DNA from: an uncultured Clostridium sp.
GTDB lineage: Bacteria; Bacillota; Clostridia; Lachnospirales; Lachnospiraceae
DNA: 36,888 bases
Direction of reading: 5' to 3'
NCBI GenBank assembly: GCA_946498245.1
Contig: CAMMNN010000034.1
Location: 1-36,888 of the forward strand
Part shown: positions 1 through 8,569 of the stretch, one piece after another
Position numbering within the stretch: position 1 is the stretch's first letter
Layout of the letters: each line of letters begins with the position of its first letter
Notes under the pieces: model-generated
Told to the model about the DNA's origin: nothing
What the model saw: only the letters and a program-made list of their open reading frames with translations
Database searches by the model: none
Program-made: the position numbers and the translations under genes

Positions 1-573
1 CTGGCTTATGAGGGGATCCAGTACCAGTACCTTTCCCCTATGACTTTAGAAACCGCAGAGTGGGATTACATCAAAAGCCGGCTGCGGATCCTGTCGGGTT
101 TTTACGGCGTTTTGAGGCCCATGGACGGGGTAGAACCCTACCGTTTGGAGATGCAGGCAGGGCTGGAAATGCAGGAAAAAGGCGGCAAACAGTACCGCAA
201 TCTTTATGAGTTTTGGGGAGACAGTTTGTATCGTCAACTCTTAAAAGAAGAAGCGGAAGGCGCTCCTGTGATAGTGAATCTGGCGTCAAAAGAGTATTCC
301 CGCTGTGCCGAAGCTTTTTTGGAACCCCATGTTTCCTATATTACCTGTGTTTTCGGAGAGAAGAAGGACGGCAAAATCAGACAGAAAGCGACCATGGCCA
401 AAATGGCCAGAGGAGAGATGGTACGTTTTATGGCCCAAAACCGGGTGGGAGACCCCGACGGTTTGAAGGAATTTAACCGCCTGGGCTTTTCTTTTTCGCC
501 CAAGGACTCGGAAACTGCCGGAAACAGGGCGGTTTATACCTTTTTGAAAGAAGGGGAAGTATCATGTACATAG
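1..573 (+). CDS. yaaA: YaaA family peroxide-stress protein (5' end outside window)
   Basis: The reading frame is open from the first base, reading LAYEGIQYQYLSPMT before the first internal Met at position 40, so this is the C-terminal part of a longer gene and the Met at 40 is not the start. The core LRILSGFYGVLRPMDGVEPY and the following RLEMQ segment are typical of the YaaA/DUF328 family. In Escherichia coli YaaA limits free iron and protects DNA and proteins from hydrogen peroxide. About 190 codons are visible; full family members have about 250 residues, so about 60 are missing upstream. The stop codon overlaps the start of the next gene by 10 bases (564-573), which implies translational coupling with the EndoQ-UvrD fusion and fits a shared role in damage tolerance. 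Family assignment is firm; the physiological role here is inferred. Confidence 0.9.
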   Translation: MAYEGIQYQYLSPMTLETAEWDYIKSRLRILSGFYGVLRPMDGVEPYRLEMQAGLEMQEKGGKQYRNLYEFWGDSLYRQLLKEEAEGAPVIVNLASKEYSRCAEAFLEPHVSYITCVFGEKKDGKIRQKATMAKMARGEMVRFMAQNRVGDPDGLKEFNRLGFSFSPKDSETAGNRAVYTFLKEGEVSCT

Positions 574-3500
574 GAGATCTCCATATCCACTCACGGTATT
601 CCAGAGCTACCAGCCGGGAAGCTGTGCCGGAATATTTAAACCTCTGGGCCCAGAAAAAGGGCATTGATATTGTGGGAACAGGGGATTTTACTCACCCGGC
701 CTGGAGAGAGGAACTAAAAGAAAAACTGGAGCCTGCTGAAGACGGGCTGTACCGGTTAAAAAAGGACTATCTGCTGGAGTCCAAAGTTGCCGGAGCGGGA
801 GTCCCCCGCTTTGTGGTAACAGGAGAAATCAGCTCCATTTATAAGAAAAACGGAAAGGTGAGAAAGGTTCACAGCCTTATTTTGCTGCCAAGCTTAGAGG
901 ATGCGGAACGGGTTTCCAAACGGTTGGAATCCATTGGCAATATCCATTCTGACGGCAGGCCCATTTTAGGGCTGGACTGCCGGGATTTGCTGGAAATCCT
1001 GCTGGAGCTTTCGCCTCGTTCCATCTATGTTCCCGCCCACATCTGGACGCCCCATTTCTCTCTCTTTGGAGCTTTCTCCGGTTTTGATACGGTGGAAGAG
1101 TGCTTTGAGGATCTGACGCCCTATATTCATGCCATGGAGACAGGGCTGTCTTCGGATCCTCCGATGAACTGGCGGCTTTCTATGCTGGATCCTTACTGGC
1201 TTATCTCCAATTCTGACGCCCATTCTCCGGCAAAACTGGGAAGAGAGGCGACTCTTTTTGATACGGAACTCTCTTATAATGGGATTTATGAAGCGATTCA
1301 GAAGGGAGAGGGATTAGGCGGAACCATCGAATTTTTTCCGGAAGAGGGAAAATACCATTACGACGGCCACAGGAAATGCCATCTGTGCCTGAGTCCCCTC
1401 CAGGCGGAGGCTTATGAAGGAAAATGCCCCGTCTGCGGGCGAAAGCTTACCATTGGCGTGGCTCACCGGGTAGAGCAGCTTTCTGACCGGCCTGAGGGCT
1501 ATAAAAAACCCGGAGCCAAACTCTTTGAAAGCCTGGTGCCTTTGCCGGAAGTGATTGCCTCCTCCAGCGGCCATTCAGCGGCCAGCGCCAAAGTTCTGGG
1601 ACAGTATGAGGAAATGTTAAAAAGCCTGGGCCCGGAATTTCGGATTCTCAGGGATATTCCGGAAGAGGAGATCCGCAGGAAGGCCGGAAGATTAACGGCG
1701 GAAGCTATCCGTCGCCTTCGAAAAGGCGAGGTAAAAAGACTTCCGGGATTTGACGGAGAATACGGAACCATCAGCCTTTTTTCCGCTGATGAGCTAGACA
1801 ATCCGGAAGGACAGATGGATTTCTTTTCCATACTGGGGATTGAAAGCCAGGAAAGCGGGAAAAGTGTGCCTGGAAACATAGAAAAAACAGGACGGCCCAA
1901 GGAGAATGCCTTAAAGAGCCAAAAGGAAAGCGCAGCGGCGCAGGAGCGGCCGCAGAAAGAAGAATTAAATAGCCGTCAAAAAGAGGCCGTGGAAGCCCTA
2001 AACCGGGCGGTGGCGGTAATTGCGGGGCCGGGAACGGGAAAGACCAAGACTCTGATTTCCCGGATCCTGTATCTCCTTCAGGCAAGGAAGGTGCGGTCCT
2101 CAGAGATTACGGCAGTAACCTTTACTAACAAGGCTGCGGCCCAGATGCGGGAGAGGCTGAAGGCGGAGCTGGGTGGATCCAGATCCGCAAACCGGATTCA
2201 AATTGGAACCTTCCATTCCATCTGCCTCAACCTGTTAAAAGGCCAGGGAGAGGATTTTTCCCTGGCTGATGAAATTTTGGCAGGAGAATTGGCAGAGGAA
2301 ATTGTTGCGAAATACGGGCTTAAATGGAAGCCGGCCCGCTTTCTCAGGGAAGTATCCCGCAAGAAAGCAGGACTGGAAACAGAGATTTCAGAGGAAGCTT
2401 TTGGAGAATACCAAGAGGGTCTGAAGAGAGCCGGCGCCCTGGATTTTGACGATCTGCTGATCCGGACTCTGGAACTGCTGGAGTCCGGAGAGAAGGTTCC
2501 CTTAAAAGCCTTTTCCTATTTATTGGTTGACGAATTTCAGGATATTAGTCCCCTTCAGTACCGGCTGATCCGCTGCTGGAACCGGGAGGGAAGGGAGCTT
2601 TTTGTAATTGGGGATCCGGACCAGTCTATTTATGGATTCCGGGGTTCCGATGCCCGGTGCTTTGAGCATCTGGCCAAGGAGGAGCCGGGGCTTTTGACGG
2701 TACGGCTGGAGGAGAATTACCGCTCCGCAGAGCCTATTGTAAAAAGCTCCGCAGAGGTGATTTCCCATAATTCCGGAGGGGAACGCATCCTGTCTGCCCG
2801 GAAAAAAGGCGGGGAAAAGATCCGCGCGGTAAAGGCGGCAGGAGAACTGGAAGGGGCCATTTTTGTTGCCAAAGAGATCAACCGCATGAATGGCGGAATG
2901 GATATGCTGGACGCAGAAGCCCATTCTTATATCCGGGAGGAAAAGAGCGTCCGCAGCTTTTCCGATATAGCCGTTTTGTACCGTACCAGACGGCAGGCCG
3001 CTGTTTTGGAAACCTGTCTAAAAAAAGAGAGTATCCCCTACGTTGTGGCCGGACGGGAAGACTTTTTGCTGGAACCGGAGGTTCGGGGAACCGTCAGCTT
3101 CTTCCGTTTTGCACTGAATCCCCAGGATGAAATGGCAAAGGGGGCGTGCCGGAGATTTTTGCGGGGAGAGAAAGATAATGTGGAAGAAGGGCTGCTGGAG
3201 GAGGAGCGCCAGCGTTTTCCGGCCAATCTTGCCGCCGCCCAGCCCGGGAAAATCCTGACCCAGTGGATAACGGATCTGGAAGAAATCTTTTCCAAAAAGA
3301 AGGCGGCATACAGTCCGGCTATGGAAAAACTGCAGGCTCTGGCTCTGTCCTATAAGACCATGAGAGAGTTTTTAGACGGACTGACTTTGGGAGAGGAAGG
3401 CGACTTAAAACGCTGTTCCGGAAAGCGCTATACTGCAGACGCAGTGACCCTGATGACCCTTCACAGCGCAAAAGGATTAGAGTTTCCTGTGGCCATGATT

Positions 3501-3740
3501 TTCGGGGCCGATAAAGGGGTTATCCCTCTGGAAACGGAGAGGGGGATAACGGATTTAGAGGAAGAGCGCCGCCTGTTTTTTGTAGGTATGACCAGGGCAA
3601 AAGAAGAGCTTTTGCTGGTTTCCGCCGGAGAGGAGTCTCCATTTTTAAAGGAGATTCCGGCGGAACAAAAGGCGGAGGAAAAGGCCAGAACCAGGAAACG
3701 GGAGGACAGCGGAAGGCAGATGAGCCTCTTTGACCTTTAG
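564..3740 (+). CDS. Endonuclease Q-like PHP domain fused to UvrD/PcrA-type helicase
   Basis: This 1058-residue protein has two halves. Residues 1 to about 400 form a PHP-type metallo-hydrolase with DLHIHSRYS at the N terminus, TGDFTHP, TGEISSIYK, SNSDAHSP, and a zinc ribbon CHLC...CPVC near residues 272-293. This pattern matches endonuclease Q, which nicks DNA 5' of deaminated bases such as uracil and hypoxanthine. Residues about 470-1058 form a superfamily 1 helicase: Walker A GPGTGKT near 488, VDEFQD near 655, GDPDQSIYGFRG near 682, LHSAKGLEF near 966 and VGMTRAKEEL near 1006, so all core motifs are intact. A charged linker near residues 425-470 joins them. The start at 564 overlaps yaaA. 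The 3' end overlaps the convergent LysR gene by 4 bases. The fusion suggests lesion nicking coupled to strand unwinding; that coupling is inference. Confidence 0.88.
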   Translation: MYIGDLHIHSRYSRATSREAVPEYLNLWAQKKGIDIVGTGDFTHPAWREELKEKLEPAEDGLYRLKKDYLLESKVAGAGVPRFVVTGEISSIYKKNGKVRKVHSLILLPSLEDAERVSKRLESIGNIHSDGRPILGLDCRDLLEILLELSPRSIYVPAHIWTPHFSLFGAFSGFDTVEECFEDLTPYIHAMETGLSSDPPMNWRLSMLDPYWLISNSDAHSPAKLGREATLFDTELSYNGIYEAIQKGEGLGGTIEFFPEEGKYHYDGHRKCHLCLSPLQAEAYEGKCPVCGRKLTIGVAHRVEQLSDRPEGYKKPGAKLFESLVPLPEVIASSSGHSAASAKVLGQYEEMLKSLGPEFRILRDIPEEEIRRKAGRLTAEAIRRLRKGEVKRLPGFDGEYGTISLFSADELDNPEGQMDFFSILGIESQESGKSVPGNIEKTGRPKENALKSQKESAAAQERPQKEELNSRQKEAVEALNRAVAVIAGPGTGKTKTLISRILYLLQARKVRSSEITAVTFTNKAAAQMRERLKAELGGSRSANRIQIGTFHSICLNLLKGQGEDFSLADEILAGELAEEIVAKYGLKWKPARFLREVSRKKAGLETEISEEAFGEYQEGLKRAGALDFDDLLIRTLELLESGEKVPLKAFSYLLVDEFQDISPLQYRLIRCWNREGRELFVIGDPDQSIYGFRGSDARCFEHLAKEEPGLLTVRLEENYRSAEPIVKSSAEVISHNSGGERILSARKKGGEKIRAVKAAGELEGAIFVAKEINRMNGGMDMLDAEAHSYIREEKSVRSFSDIAVLYRTRRQAAVLETCLKKESIPYVVAGREDFLLEPEVRGTVSFFRFALNPQDEMAKGACRRFLRGEKDNVEEGLLEEERQRFPANLAAAQPGKILTQWITDLEEIFSKKKAAYSPAMEKLQALALSYKTMREFLDGLTLGEEGDLKRCSGKRYTADAVTLMTLHSAKGLEFPVAMIFGADKGVIPLETERGITDLEEERRLFFVGMTRAKEELLLVSAGEESPFLKEIPAEQKAEEKARTRKREDSGRQMSLFDL

Positions 3741-4678
3741 TCTTTTGTACCTTCTTTTTCCTGGTGGCAGTAAAAGGCGATCATAGCCAGAAAATCCCTG
3801 GCGTATTGGGGAAGATAGCGGTTTTTCTGCCATGCGGCAATGAGAATATTTTCTACCCGCTTTTTTCCCACAGACAGGCATACGGAGGGAGAGGACTGGC
3901 GGGGCTTCAAAAAATGGTAGTAGCTTTCCGGCGCGAAGGCGGCGGCAAGCCCCTCCATGGCAAGGCAGATGGACATTTCGCTGTTGCGGGTGTGCATGAG
4001 GACGTGGGGAACCATGGCGTAATCCTGAAACAGCTCCAAAGCCAGACCGCCGGTGTTCTGATCTGGATACAAAAGAATAAAATTTTCTTCGGAAAGAAGG
4101 CTGAGATCCATCCATGGATAGGAGAAGCCTTCTTTTTTTACGGCTTTTTGGGCCAGAGGATTGTTTTTTGAAAGAATCAATACGATTTCTTCCCGGTTTA
4201 ATTCCTGGTAGGAAAGGTTTTTGGGAAATTCCCGGACGTTGTAAAAGGTCAGATCCACGCTGGGATCGGCAATGGTTTTTTCCGCTATGAAATTGACTTC
4301 TTCCATTAAATTGACGCTGACGTGGGGATACTGTTTATGGAAAGCGGGAAGAATGGGGCCGATAATGCTGTTGCTGAGCATAATGGGAATGGAAATGTTT
4401 AAACGGCCGTGGTTTTGGTGCATAATATCATCAAATTCCTGATCCCACTGGGAGCCGTACTGGACGATTTTTTCCGCATAATGGATATAGCGCTCCCCCA
4501 GATAAGTAGGGAGATACTGGCTGCCAATGCGGTGAAACAGGGGCGCTCCCAACTGCAGCTCCAGATTTTTCAGGTATTTGCTGAGAGAGGGCTGGGAAAT
4601 ATAGAGGGTTTCAGCGGCGCGGCTGATGCTTTTGTGTCTGGCTACAGCCAGGATGTATTTGGCTTCTTTTAATTCCAT
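3737..4678 (-). CDS. LysR-family transcriptional regulator
   Basis: A 313-residue LysR-type regulator. The N-terminal winged helix-turn-helix is clear (FxxVAxxxS-type start, ISRAAETLYISQPSLSKYLK at about residues 18-37, then LGAPLFHR). The rest is a periplasmic-binding-protein-like effector domain. The start is supported by GGAGAA six bases upstream of the ATG. It is divergent from the ABC transporter, adenine deaminase and amidohydrolase operon, with a 125-bp shared intergenic region that contains a LysR-box-like palindrome over the operon's -35 element. The likely role is control of that operon in response to its substrate or a product, as is usual for divergent LysR genes. The effector cannot be read from the sequence. 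Confidence 0.92.
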   Translation of the reverse strand: MELKEAKYILAVARHKSISRAAETLYISQPSLSKYLKNLELQLGAPLFHRIGSQYLPTYLGERYIHYAEKIVQYGSQWDQEFDDIMHQNHGRLNISIPIMLSNSIIGPILPAFHKQYPHVSVNLMEEVNFIAEKTIADPSVDLTFYNVREFPKNLSYQELNREEIVLILSKNNPLAQKAVKKEGFSYPWMDLSLLSEENFILLYPDQNTGGLALELFQDYAMVPHVLMHTRNSEMSICLAMEGLAAAFAPESYYHFLKPRQSSPSVCLSVGKKRVENILIAAWQKNRYLPQYARDFLAMIAFYCHQEKEGTKD

Positions 4679-4723
4679 TTTGGATTCTCCATAGCTTTAC
4701 TGCATAAAAAATATAGATTTCAT

Positions 4724-4738
4724 GTATTTGACTGATAC
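4724..4738 (+). promoter_or_regulatory. Candidate LysR box overlapping the transporter promoter
   Basis: GTAT-N7-ATAC is a palindrome of the T-N11-A type used by LysR regulators. It covers the -35 hexamer at 4728-4733. A wider inverted pair, ATATAG at 4711-4716 and CTATAT at 4738-4743, surrounds it. The position between the divergent LysR gene and its presumed target supports an operator, but no binding data exist. Confidence 0.5.
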
Positions 4739-4756
4739 TATATCACAATTTATAAT
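4728..4756 (+). promoter_or_regulatory. Sigma-A promoter of the transporter operon
   Basis: TTGACT at 4728-4733 and TATAAT at 4751-4756 are separated by 17 bp, close to the consensus. It lies 48 bp before the start of the first permease gene. There is no strong promoter before any of the following genes up to 11632, so the operon is probably read from here. Confidence 0.75.
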
Positions 4757-4803
4757 AAATGTACATATTAGAATTAATATAATTAATAAGTGGAGAGGTA
4801 AAG

Positions 4804-5637
4804 ATGAAGAAGAGCAGCGCGTTTATTATGGTTGTGCCAGGGCTTGTGATTCTGGCAGTCTGTCTGTTCCTTCCCCTTCTGCGGGTAATTGTGCCGACCT
4901 TTGCCGGAGAAAACTATCCTTTGGATTCTTATCTGGAATTTTTTCAAGATGAGTATTATCGGACCATTTTCTTCCGGACCGTTAAGATCGCCCTGATTAC
5001 CACGGCGGCCTGCATGATAGGGGGCGTTCCTACGGCTTACTTTATCAGCCGCTGCAGCAGGAAATGGCGGGGAATTTTGCTGGCCGTTTCGATTTTTCCC
5101 ATGATGACAAACTCGGTAATCCGCAGCTTTGCATGGATCAACATTTTGGGAAGCAACGGCATTGTAAACCAGTTTCTCATGGCCGTGGGCTTTGCCGATA
5201 AGCCGGTAAAACTCCTTTACACAGAGTTTGCCATTATTATCGGTTCCGTGTACCTGTTTCTGCCTTTAATGATCGTAACGGTTTCCGGCGTTATGGAAAA
5301 CATCGGCGACGATATGATGGAGGCGGCTCAAAGTCTGGGGGCCGGCCGTCTGACGGCATTTATGAAGGTTATTTTCCCCATGAGCCTTCCGGGAATTATT
5401 GTAGGCGGAATTTTGGTCTTTACCGGAACCTTGACGGCTTATACGACGCCTCAGCTTTTGGGAGGCAATACCAATATGGTTATGGCCACCTTTATTTACC
5501 AGAGGGCCATGGCAGTAGGCGACTGGAACGGCGCGGCCGTCATTTCCCTGATTATGATAGTAGTGACCCTGGTTGTCATTAAGGGCTTTAACGCCCTGGC
5601 AAACCGGCTGGATCGGAGAGGAGAGAGCAATGGGTAA
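4804..5637 (+). CDS. ABC transporter permease, PotB-like
   Basis: A 277-residue inner-membrane permease of the spermidine/putrescine-type importer family. An N-terminal membrane segment (VVPGLVILAVCLFLPLL) is followed by a loop and about five more helices. The ATPase-coupling EAA-type motif is MEAAQSLGAGRLTAFMKVIFP at about residues 174-194, with the usual conserved glycine. GGAGAGG upstream gives a good ribosome binding site. It overlaps the next permease by 8 bases. It is the first gene of an operon with PotC-, PotA- and PotD-like genes plus two purine-type deaminases. The family is firm, but the substrate is probably not simply a polyamine, given the downstream enzymes. Confidence 0.9.
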   Translation: MKKSSAFIMVVPGLVILAVCLFLPLLRVIVPTFAGENYPLDSYLEFFQDEYYRTIFFRTVKIALITTAACMIGGVPTAYFISRCSRKWRGILLAVSIFPMMTNSVIRSFAWINILGSNGIVNQFLMAVGFADKPVKLLYTEFAIIIGSVYLFLPLMIVTVSGVMENIGDDMMEAAQSLGAGRLTAFMKVIFPMSLPGIIVGGILVFTGTLTAYTTPQLLGGNTNMVMATFIYQRAMAVGDWNGAAVISLIMIVVTLVVIKGFNALANRLDRRGESNG

Positions 5638-6412
5638 GAATAAGCTTTTGACGGCTGTGGCCGTTCTGGTGTTTGCTTTTTTGGTGATTCCGCTGGTGAT
5701 TATTACAGTGACAGCTTTCGGCGGGGGAAGCGCTATTACCTTCCCTATTGATTCCTTTTCCCTGAAATGGTTCGCCAATGTATTTGGCCTGGAATCCTTC
5801 CGAAACGCCTTTTTGACCAGTCTGGAAGTAGGGATTCTGGCCACGGTGATCGCTCTTTTGGTAGGAGTGCCGGCGGCTTACGCCCTGGCCCGTTCCGGAA
5901 TGAAAGGAAGAGGTCTTTTAAAATCCGTATTCCTCTCCCCAACCATTGTTCCCGGTATTGTTATCGGCTTTGTGCTGTATCAGTTCCTGGTTCTGACTCT
6001 GAGGATTCCCGTATTTGCAGGGCTGCTGGCCGGCCATTTTATGGTGACTCTTCCCTACGTTATCAGGGTAGTGGGTTCCAGTCTGGAGCAGTTTGACTTT
6101 TCCGTGGAAGAGGCGGCCTGGAGTCTGGGCTGTCCCAAAATGAAGGCGTTTTTCCGGGTGGTTCTTCCCAATATTACCTCCGGCATTTCCGCCGCTTTTA
6201 TGCTGGCCTTTATTAATTCGTTTAATAATATACCGGTATCTATGTTTTTATCCGGCCCGGGAGTTTCTACGTTCCCGGCAACGCTGATGAACTATATTGA
6301 GTACAATTACAATCCCACCGTATCGGCGGTTTCCGTGGTATTAATGGCGGCGACTGTGGTAATTATGGTGATTGTGGATAAAACTCTGGGAATTGCGGCT
6401 TTAGCGAAATAG
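5630..6412 (+). CDS. ABC transporter permease, PotC-like
   Basis: A 260-residue permease, partner of the preceding PotB-like protein. I start it at the ATG at 5630 (MGKNKLLTAVAV), which has GGAGAGGAG just upstream; an in-frame ATG at 5573 would bury 65 bases in the previous gene without a ribosome site. It has an N-terminal membrane helix, a large loop (FSLKWFANVFG), and an EAA-type motif EEAAWSLGCPKMKAFFRVVLP at about residues 161-181 for contact with the ATPase. It overlaps the upstream gene by 8 bases and is followed by the ATPase after 12 bases. Confidence 0.9.
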   Translation: MGKNKLLTAVAVLVFAFLVIPLVIITVTAFGGGSAITFPIDSFSLKWFANVFGLESFRNAFLTSLEVGILATVIALLVGVPAAYALARSGMKGRGLLKSVFLSPTIVPGIVIGFVLYQFLVLTLRIPVFAGLLAGHFMVTLPYVIRVVGSSLEQFDFSVEEAAWSLGCPKMKAFFRVVLPNITSGISAAFMLAFINSFNNIPVSMFLSGPGVSTFPATLMNYIEYNYNPTVSAVSVVLMAATVVIMVIVDKTLGIAALAK

Positions 6413-6424
6413 GAGGAAAATACG

Positions 6425-7462
6425 ATGGCCTTTATGACTCTTGAAAATATTTCAGTGTGTTACGATAAAAAGAAACAGATTTTAAAAGGGCTGGATCTGG
6501 AAGTGGAAAAGGGAGAGCTGGTTTCCCTGTTAGGCCCCAGCGGCTGCGGAAAGACCACGACCCTGCGGGCTGTAGCCGGGTTTATTGAACCCCAGGAAGG
6601 AACGTTTTGCCTGGATGGGGAGGATTTAACCAGAGTGCCGGTTCACAAAAGAAACTTTGGCCTGGTATTTCAAAGCTACGCCCTGTTCCCCCATTTAAGC
6701 GTTTATGACAACGTGGCCTTTGGCCTGAAAATGAGGAAAATGGGAAAAGAAGAAATTGACCGGAAAGTTAAATCCATGCTGGAGATCTGCGGGCTGACGG
6801 ATTTGGCGGATCGCTTTCCCCAGCAGATGTCCGGGGGCCAGAGACAGAGAGTGGCCCTGGCCAGAGCCTTAGTAATTGAGCCTAAGCTTCTGCTTCTGGA
6901 CGAGCCTCTCAGCAACCTGGACGCAAAGCTGCGGGTCAATATGAGAGTGGAGATTAAGCGGCTGCAGAAAAAGCTGGGAATAACCACCCTGTTTGTCACC
7001 CATGATCAGGAGGAATGCTTCTCCATTTCCGATAAAGTGGCTGTTATGAACCAGGGCGTAATTGAGCAGTACGACTCCCCGGAAAACATTTACCGCCGCC
7101 CTAAGACGGAGTTTGTAGCGCGGTTTATCGGCTTTGAAAATTTCCTCAATTTCAGAAAAGAAGGAAGCCGGTACGCGGCGGAAAACGGAGCCGTATTTTC
7201 CGTAGAAACCCCTCATGAGGAGGACGCCCTCATTGGCACGATCCGGCCGGATGATATTGAGATTGACCGGGAAGGACGGAGGGAAAATGTACTGGAAGGA
7301 ACCGTAGGCGTAAGGACATTTTTAGGAAAAAGCTACCAGTACGAGGTTTCTACGGGAGCCGGTAAATTTATGGTCAATATGCGGGCCGAGGAACCCTTTA
7401 AAGAAGGGGATTCCATCCGCCTGTATCTGCCGGAAAATAAACTGATTCTGGTACGTAAATAA
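6425..7462 (+). CDS. ABC transporter ATP-binding protein, PotA-like
   Basis: A 345-residue ATPase of the importer. Walker A GPSGCGKTT lies near residues 38-46, a Q-loop in FQSYALFPHLSVYDN, the signature MSGGQRQRVALARAL near 138-152, Walker B LLLLDEPLSNLD and the switch histidine in FVTHDQEE. The last 100 residues are a TOBE-type regulatory domain, as in PotA/MalK-like ATPases. AGGAGGAAAA precedes the ATG. It energises uptake by the two permeases encoded just before it. Confidence 0.93.
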   Translation: MAFMTLENISVCYDKKKQILKGLDLEVEKGELVSLLGPSGCGKTTTLRAVAGFIEPQEGTFCLDGEDLTRVPVHKRNFGLVFQSYALFPHLSVYDNVAFGLKMRKMGKEEIDRKVKSMLEICGLTDLADRFPQQMSGGQRQRVALARALVIEPKLLLLDEPLSNLDAKLRVNMRVEIKRLQKKLGITTLFVTHDQEECFSISDKVAVMNQGVIEQYDSPENIYRRPKTEFVARFIGFENFLNFRKEGSRYAAENGAVFSVETPHEEDALIGTIRPDDIEIDREGRRENVLEGTVGVRTFLGKSYQYEVSTGAGKFMVNMRAEEPFKEGDSIRLYLPENKLILVRK

Positions 7463-7494
7463 AGAAAACGAGAGAAAAAGGAGACGAAAAGATT

Positions 7495-8541
7495 ATGAAA
7501 AAGTTAGCGGTAGTTTTATGTGCGGCTATGCTGTTGTCTGGCTGCGGCGGCGGAGCCGGAGCAGAGGGGGAAAACGGCGGTTCTGCGGAGCTGATCCTTT
7601 CCACCTATGGTCTCAGCGAAGACATTTCTGCAGAGGAAGTTTACACTCCCTTTGAGGAACAGTTTAACTGCAAAATTGTAACGGAAACGGGAAGCACCAA
7701 CGAGCGCTATACCAAGCTGTCCGCTGATTCCCAGTCCCCCATCGACGTTATTGAACTGTCCCAGGCTATGACGGCAAAGGGAATTTCCGAGGGCCTTTTT
7801 GAAACCATCGATTTAAGCAAGATCGAAAACAGCCAGTACCTCATCGGCGCTGCCAAGACTATGGCGGAATCCGGCCAGGGAATCGCTTATACCATTAACA
7901 GTATCGGCATCATTTACAATCCGGCGGCAGTGGGCTTTGAAATTACCAGCTTCGATGATTTGTGGGATCCCAGTCTGGCAGGCATGGTTGCCATTCCGGA
8001 TATTACCACTACCTTTGGTCCGGCTATGGTTTATATGGCCAGCGATCACGTTGGCGTGGACGTAGAATCTGACAACGGGGAAGCGGCTTTTAAAGCTCTG
8101 GAAGAGTTAAAGCCCAACCTGGTAAAGACTTATGCAAAATCTTCTGACCTGATTAATATGTTTACCTCCGGAGAGGTGGCTGCGGCCATTGTAGGGGACT
8201 TCGGCGTACCCACTATTCAGGCAGCAAACCCGGATCTGGTATTTATTACTCCGGACGTAACCTACGCAAACTTTAACACCATCTGCATTCCCAAAAACGC
8301 CAAAAATAAAGACCTGGCTTACGAGTATATTAACTACCGCCTGAGCAAAGAGCTTCAGGAAAAAACGGCTCCCGCTTTAAACGAAGCACCTACCAACAGC
8401 CAGGTAGAACTGACTGCAGAAGAGTCCGCCAGCATGACCTACGGCGAGACGGCGGATAACGCTAAGGTTCTCAATTATACTTTTGTCAATGAAGTATTAA
8501 GCGATTGGATTGACCAGTGGAACCGTATTATCAACAGCTAA
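7495..8541 (+). CDS. Extracellular solute-binding lipoprotein, PotD-like
   Basis: A 348-residue binding protein. The N terminus is a lipoprotein signal with lipobox LLSGC, so Cys17 should be lipidated and anchored to the outer face of the membrane. The fold is that of the PotD/PotF group (LSTYGLSEDISAEEVYTPFEEQFNCKI; DVIELSQAM; SFDDLWDPSLAGMVAIPD). It has few tryptophans (two near the C terminus and one in SFDDLW), whereas polyamine-binding PotD uses several aromatic residues, so the ligand may be different. It follows the ATPase and precedes adenine deaminase, which points to a purine-like or amine-linked nucleoside ligand. The ligand is inference. Confidence 0.88.
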   Translation: MKKLAVVLCAAMLLSGCGGGAGAEGENGGSAELILSTYGLSEDISAEEVYTPFEEQFNCKIVTETGSTNERYTKLSADSQSPIDVIELSQAMTAKGISEGLFETIDLSKIENSQYLIGAAKTMAESGQGIAYTINSIGIIYNPAAVGFEITSFDDLWDPSLAGMVAIPDITTTFGPAMVYMASDHVGVDVESDNGEAAFKALEELKPNLVKTYAKSSDLINMFTSGEVAAAIVGDFGVPTIQAANPDLVFITPDVTYANFNTICIPKNAKNKDLAYEYINYRLSKELQEKTAPALNEAPTNSQVELTAEESASMTYGETADNAKVLNYTFVNEVLSDWIDQWNRIINS

Positions 8542-8569
8542 TGGCATATGCCGGAACGGGGAAATTAAG

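Noticed and set aside
1499..2085. Long minus-strand frames inside the EndoQ-UvrD gene
   Set aside because: They are out-of-frame shadows of a gene with intact motifs and have no ribosome site.
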